Assembly: GCA_030160035.1 (NCBI GenBank)
Contig: BSNO01000001.1
Location: forward strand, 744,001-808,000
Length of the DNA: 64,000 bases
Source: Rhizobium albus
GTDB taxonomy: Bacteria; Pseudomonadota; Alphaproteobacteria; Rhizobiales; Rhizobiaceae
Direction: 5' to 3'
The notes under the pieces were generated by a model. That model had not been told where the DNA came from, ran no database searches, and saw only the letters and a program-made list of their open reading frames with translations. The translations under genes and the position numbers were made by a program. Below, piece after piece: positions 62,824 through 64,000 of this stretch; position 1 is the first letter of the stretch; every line of letters starts with the position of its first letter.

Positions 62824-63819
62824 ATGAATTTTTCACGGAAGATCGTATCTGCCGTCGCAATGGCATGCCTGCTGGGAACGCAGGTGCCCGCCTCTGCGCA
62901 ATCGCTCAATCTTACGCTTGCCGGTGCAAGCCCAGGCGGCCTCTGGACATTGATGGGCGCTGGTCTCGATGCAGCGTTGAAAAAGGGAGCACCAGGTTCT
63001 TCCGTCACATATCAAACCACAGGTGGAGGCTTCGCCAATGCCGCCATGGTCAGCCAAGGGCGCGCCGAAATCGGTCTTATTCACGACGCTGAGCTGGCGA
63101 TAGCCGTCGCGGGCGGCGAGCCATTCCAGCAGCCGATCGAGAACTTGCGGACCATTGGCTATCTTTACGACTGGGCACCGATGCAGTTTGTCGTGAACAA
63201 GAACTTCAGCGACGAGTACGGCATTACGTCACTCGCTGATCTGGTCGAGAAGGAGGCGCCGGTCCGGATCACGATCAACCGCGCCGGCAACATTACGGGG
63301 CAGGTTGCATCTGCCATGATGGCGGCGGCTGGTGCCGACGACGAAGCGATCGCGTCCTGGGGTGGAAGCGTCGTGCAGGCCGGCTCTTCAGAGCAAAGCG
63401 GCCTTCTCCTGAACGGGCGCGTCGACGTCTACACCAACGGTGTTTTCGTCGGTCACAGTTCGATTCGCGAGATTGAAAACAGCCTGGACATCAAGATCCT
63501 CGATATTCCGGAAGATGTGCGCAAAAGCGTGGCGGAAGAGTTTTCGATCGGCGAATTTACGATTCCTGCGGAGACTTACGAGAACCAGCCCGAAGATATC
63601 GAAACCGTGGCACTCGGAGCCGTGCTGGTTGCTAGCGAAGACATGTCAGAAGAAGATGCCTATACGCTTACCAAGGCCATTCTCGAAAATGTCACGGAAA
63701 TTCAAACCGTGCATCCTGCCATGGCTGATCTAACCACAGAACTCCTCGTTCGGGAGACGGCGGTTCCATTTCACGATGGTGCACTGCGCGCCTACCGTGA
63801 AGCGGGCCTGATGCAATGA
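62824..63819 (+). CDS. TAXI-family TRAP transporter solute receptor
   Basis: 331 residues with a signal peptide ending VPASAQ (~residue 26) and the TAXI core: LNLTLAGASPGGLWTLMGAGLDAALKK, SSVTYQTTGGGFANAAMVSQGRAEIGL and NRAGNITGQVASAMM. TAXI receptors deliver organic acids to a fused TRAP permease. GGAGG is eight bases upstream. Overlaps the permease start by four bases. Confidence 0.9.
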   Translation: MNFSRKIVSAVAMACLLGTQVPASAQSLNLTLAGASPGGLWTLMGAGLDAALKKGAPGSSVTYQTTGGGFANAAMVSQGRAEIGLIHDAELAIAVAGGEPFQQPIENLRTIGYLYDWAPMQFVVNKNFSDEYGITSLADLVEKEAPVRITINRAGNITGQVASAMMAAAGADDEAIASWGGSVVQAGSSEQSGLLLNGRVDVYTNGVFVGHSSIREIENSLDIKILDIPEDVRKSVAEEFSIGEFTIPAETYENQPEDIETVALGAVLVASEDMSEEDAYTLTKAILENVTEIQTVHPAMADLTTELLVRETAVPFHDGALRAYREAGLMQ

Positions 63820-64000
63820 TCGGTCGTCTGCTCGACACGGGGCGGCGTCGTCACTTTGACGGCGCCTTCCGGTTCTGGCTGTTTGCGGCTTCGGCGGTGT
63901 TCGCTGCCGGGGTCGTCTACGCCAATATCTTCGCGCTCCCCGACGCGCTCCTGATCGGGATCCTATTTGTCTGCGGCATCTATACGCTACTCTTCCTGGC
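63816..64000 (+). CDS. TRAP transporter fused permease (partial, cut by window end)
   Basis: Begins MIGRLLDTGRRRHFDGAFRF, then hydrophobic WLFAASAVFAAGVVYANIFA. ATG overlaps the TAXI stop codon (ATGA). TAXI receptors are usually followed by a fused 4TM-12TM permease, matching this start. Only 61 codons are in the window. Confidence 0.75.
   Translation, partial: MIGRLLDTGRRRHFDGAFRFWLFAASAVFAAGVVYANIFALPDALLIGILFVCGIYTLLFL

Noticed and set aside
1-64000. CRISPR array, prophage or integrated element
   Set aside because: No regularly spaced direct repeats, no integrase or transposase, no tRNA-attachment boundary seen.

Overview
The window is dense, high-GC alphaproteobacterial DNA, most like Hyphomicrobiales (Rhizobiales). 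The evidence is a GguC/GbpR-type sugar locus, a rhizobial-style phosphonate locus (phnGHIJKL plus phnDCE1E2), an EcfG-type general-stress promoter, a TAXI-TRAP transporter and a cyanase operon with a NrtA-type transporter. No rRNA, tRNA, CRISPR array, insertion sequence or prophage was seen. It reads as chromosome, or a large stable replicon, carrying a row of nutrient-acquisition and stress modules.

Layout. 1-3.3 kb: sugar metabolism (AraD1/GguC-type protein, aldose 1-epimerase, GbpR-like LysR regulator). 3.3-13.4 kb: C-P lyase phosphonate locus with divergent phnF; phnM and phnN are absent from it. 13.4-21.5 kb: housekeeping and envelope genes (NAGPA-like phosphodiester glycosidase, YfcE-type phosphoesterase, GAF-GGDEF-PilZ cyclase, Tim44-like protein, ABC-F ATPase, glycoamylase-like/GH144-like glycosidase). 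21.5-28.2 kb: a stress island (catalase with a good EcfG promoter, SPW protein, DksA-like zinc finger, PPOX, BON protein, Crp/Fnr regulator, DUF1622, PRC-barrel protein). 28.2-29.3 kb: second diguanylate cyclase.

29.4-38.1 kb: an uncharacterised catabolic locus. A gamma-glutamyltransferase, an AtzA/TrzN-like amidohydrolase and an NMT1/THI5-type ABC importer form one operon. A GntR regulator, an NTF2-like protein and a CodA-like amidohydrolase with altered active-site residues lie beside it. 38.2-41 kb: TetR regulator with divergent aldo/keto reductase, and a CaCA antiporter. 41.3-49.2 kb: complete kdp potassium system, including KdpF (29 aa) and a further 27-aa ORF too small for routine gene calling, with tandem 9-bp repeats upstream that suit KdpE.

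49.4-55.7 kb: cyanate operon (NrtA-type binding protein, permease, ATPase, cyanase, DUF1348 protein) facing a PAS-AAA+-Fis sigma-54 activator. The intergenic region holds a consensus -24/-12 promoter for the operon and a set of TTCGTAA repeats with the geometry of an upstream activating sequence. Cyanate use here therefore appears to be a sigma-54 nitrogen-type regulon instead of the CynR/LysR arrangement. 55.8-58.0 kb: two SDR genes and a DUF3047 gene. 58.4-60.5 kb: an ECF42-type sigma factor with its DGPF/YCII partner and a small membrane protein. 60.6-64 kb: a LysR remnant, a dienelactone-hydrolase-like enzyme with divergent MarR regulator, and the start of a TAXI-TRAP operon cut by the window edge.

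The strongest leads are the sigma-54 cyanate regulon, the GGT/amidohydrolase/ABC/CodA-like locus, and the regulatory sites that reset the catalase start. All family calls come from reading the sequence and recalled family knowledge; no database search was run.
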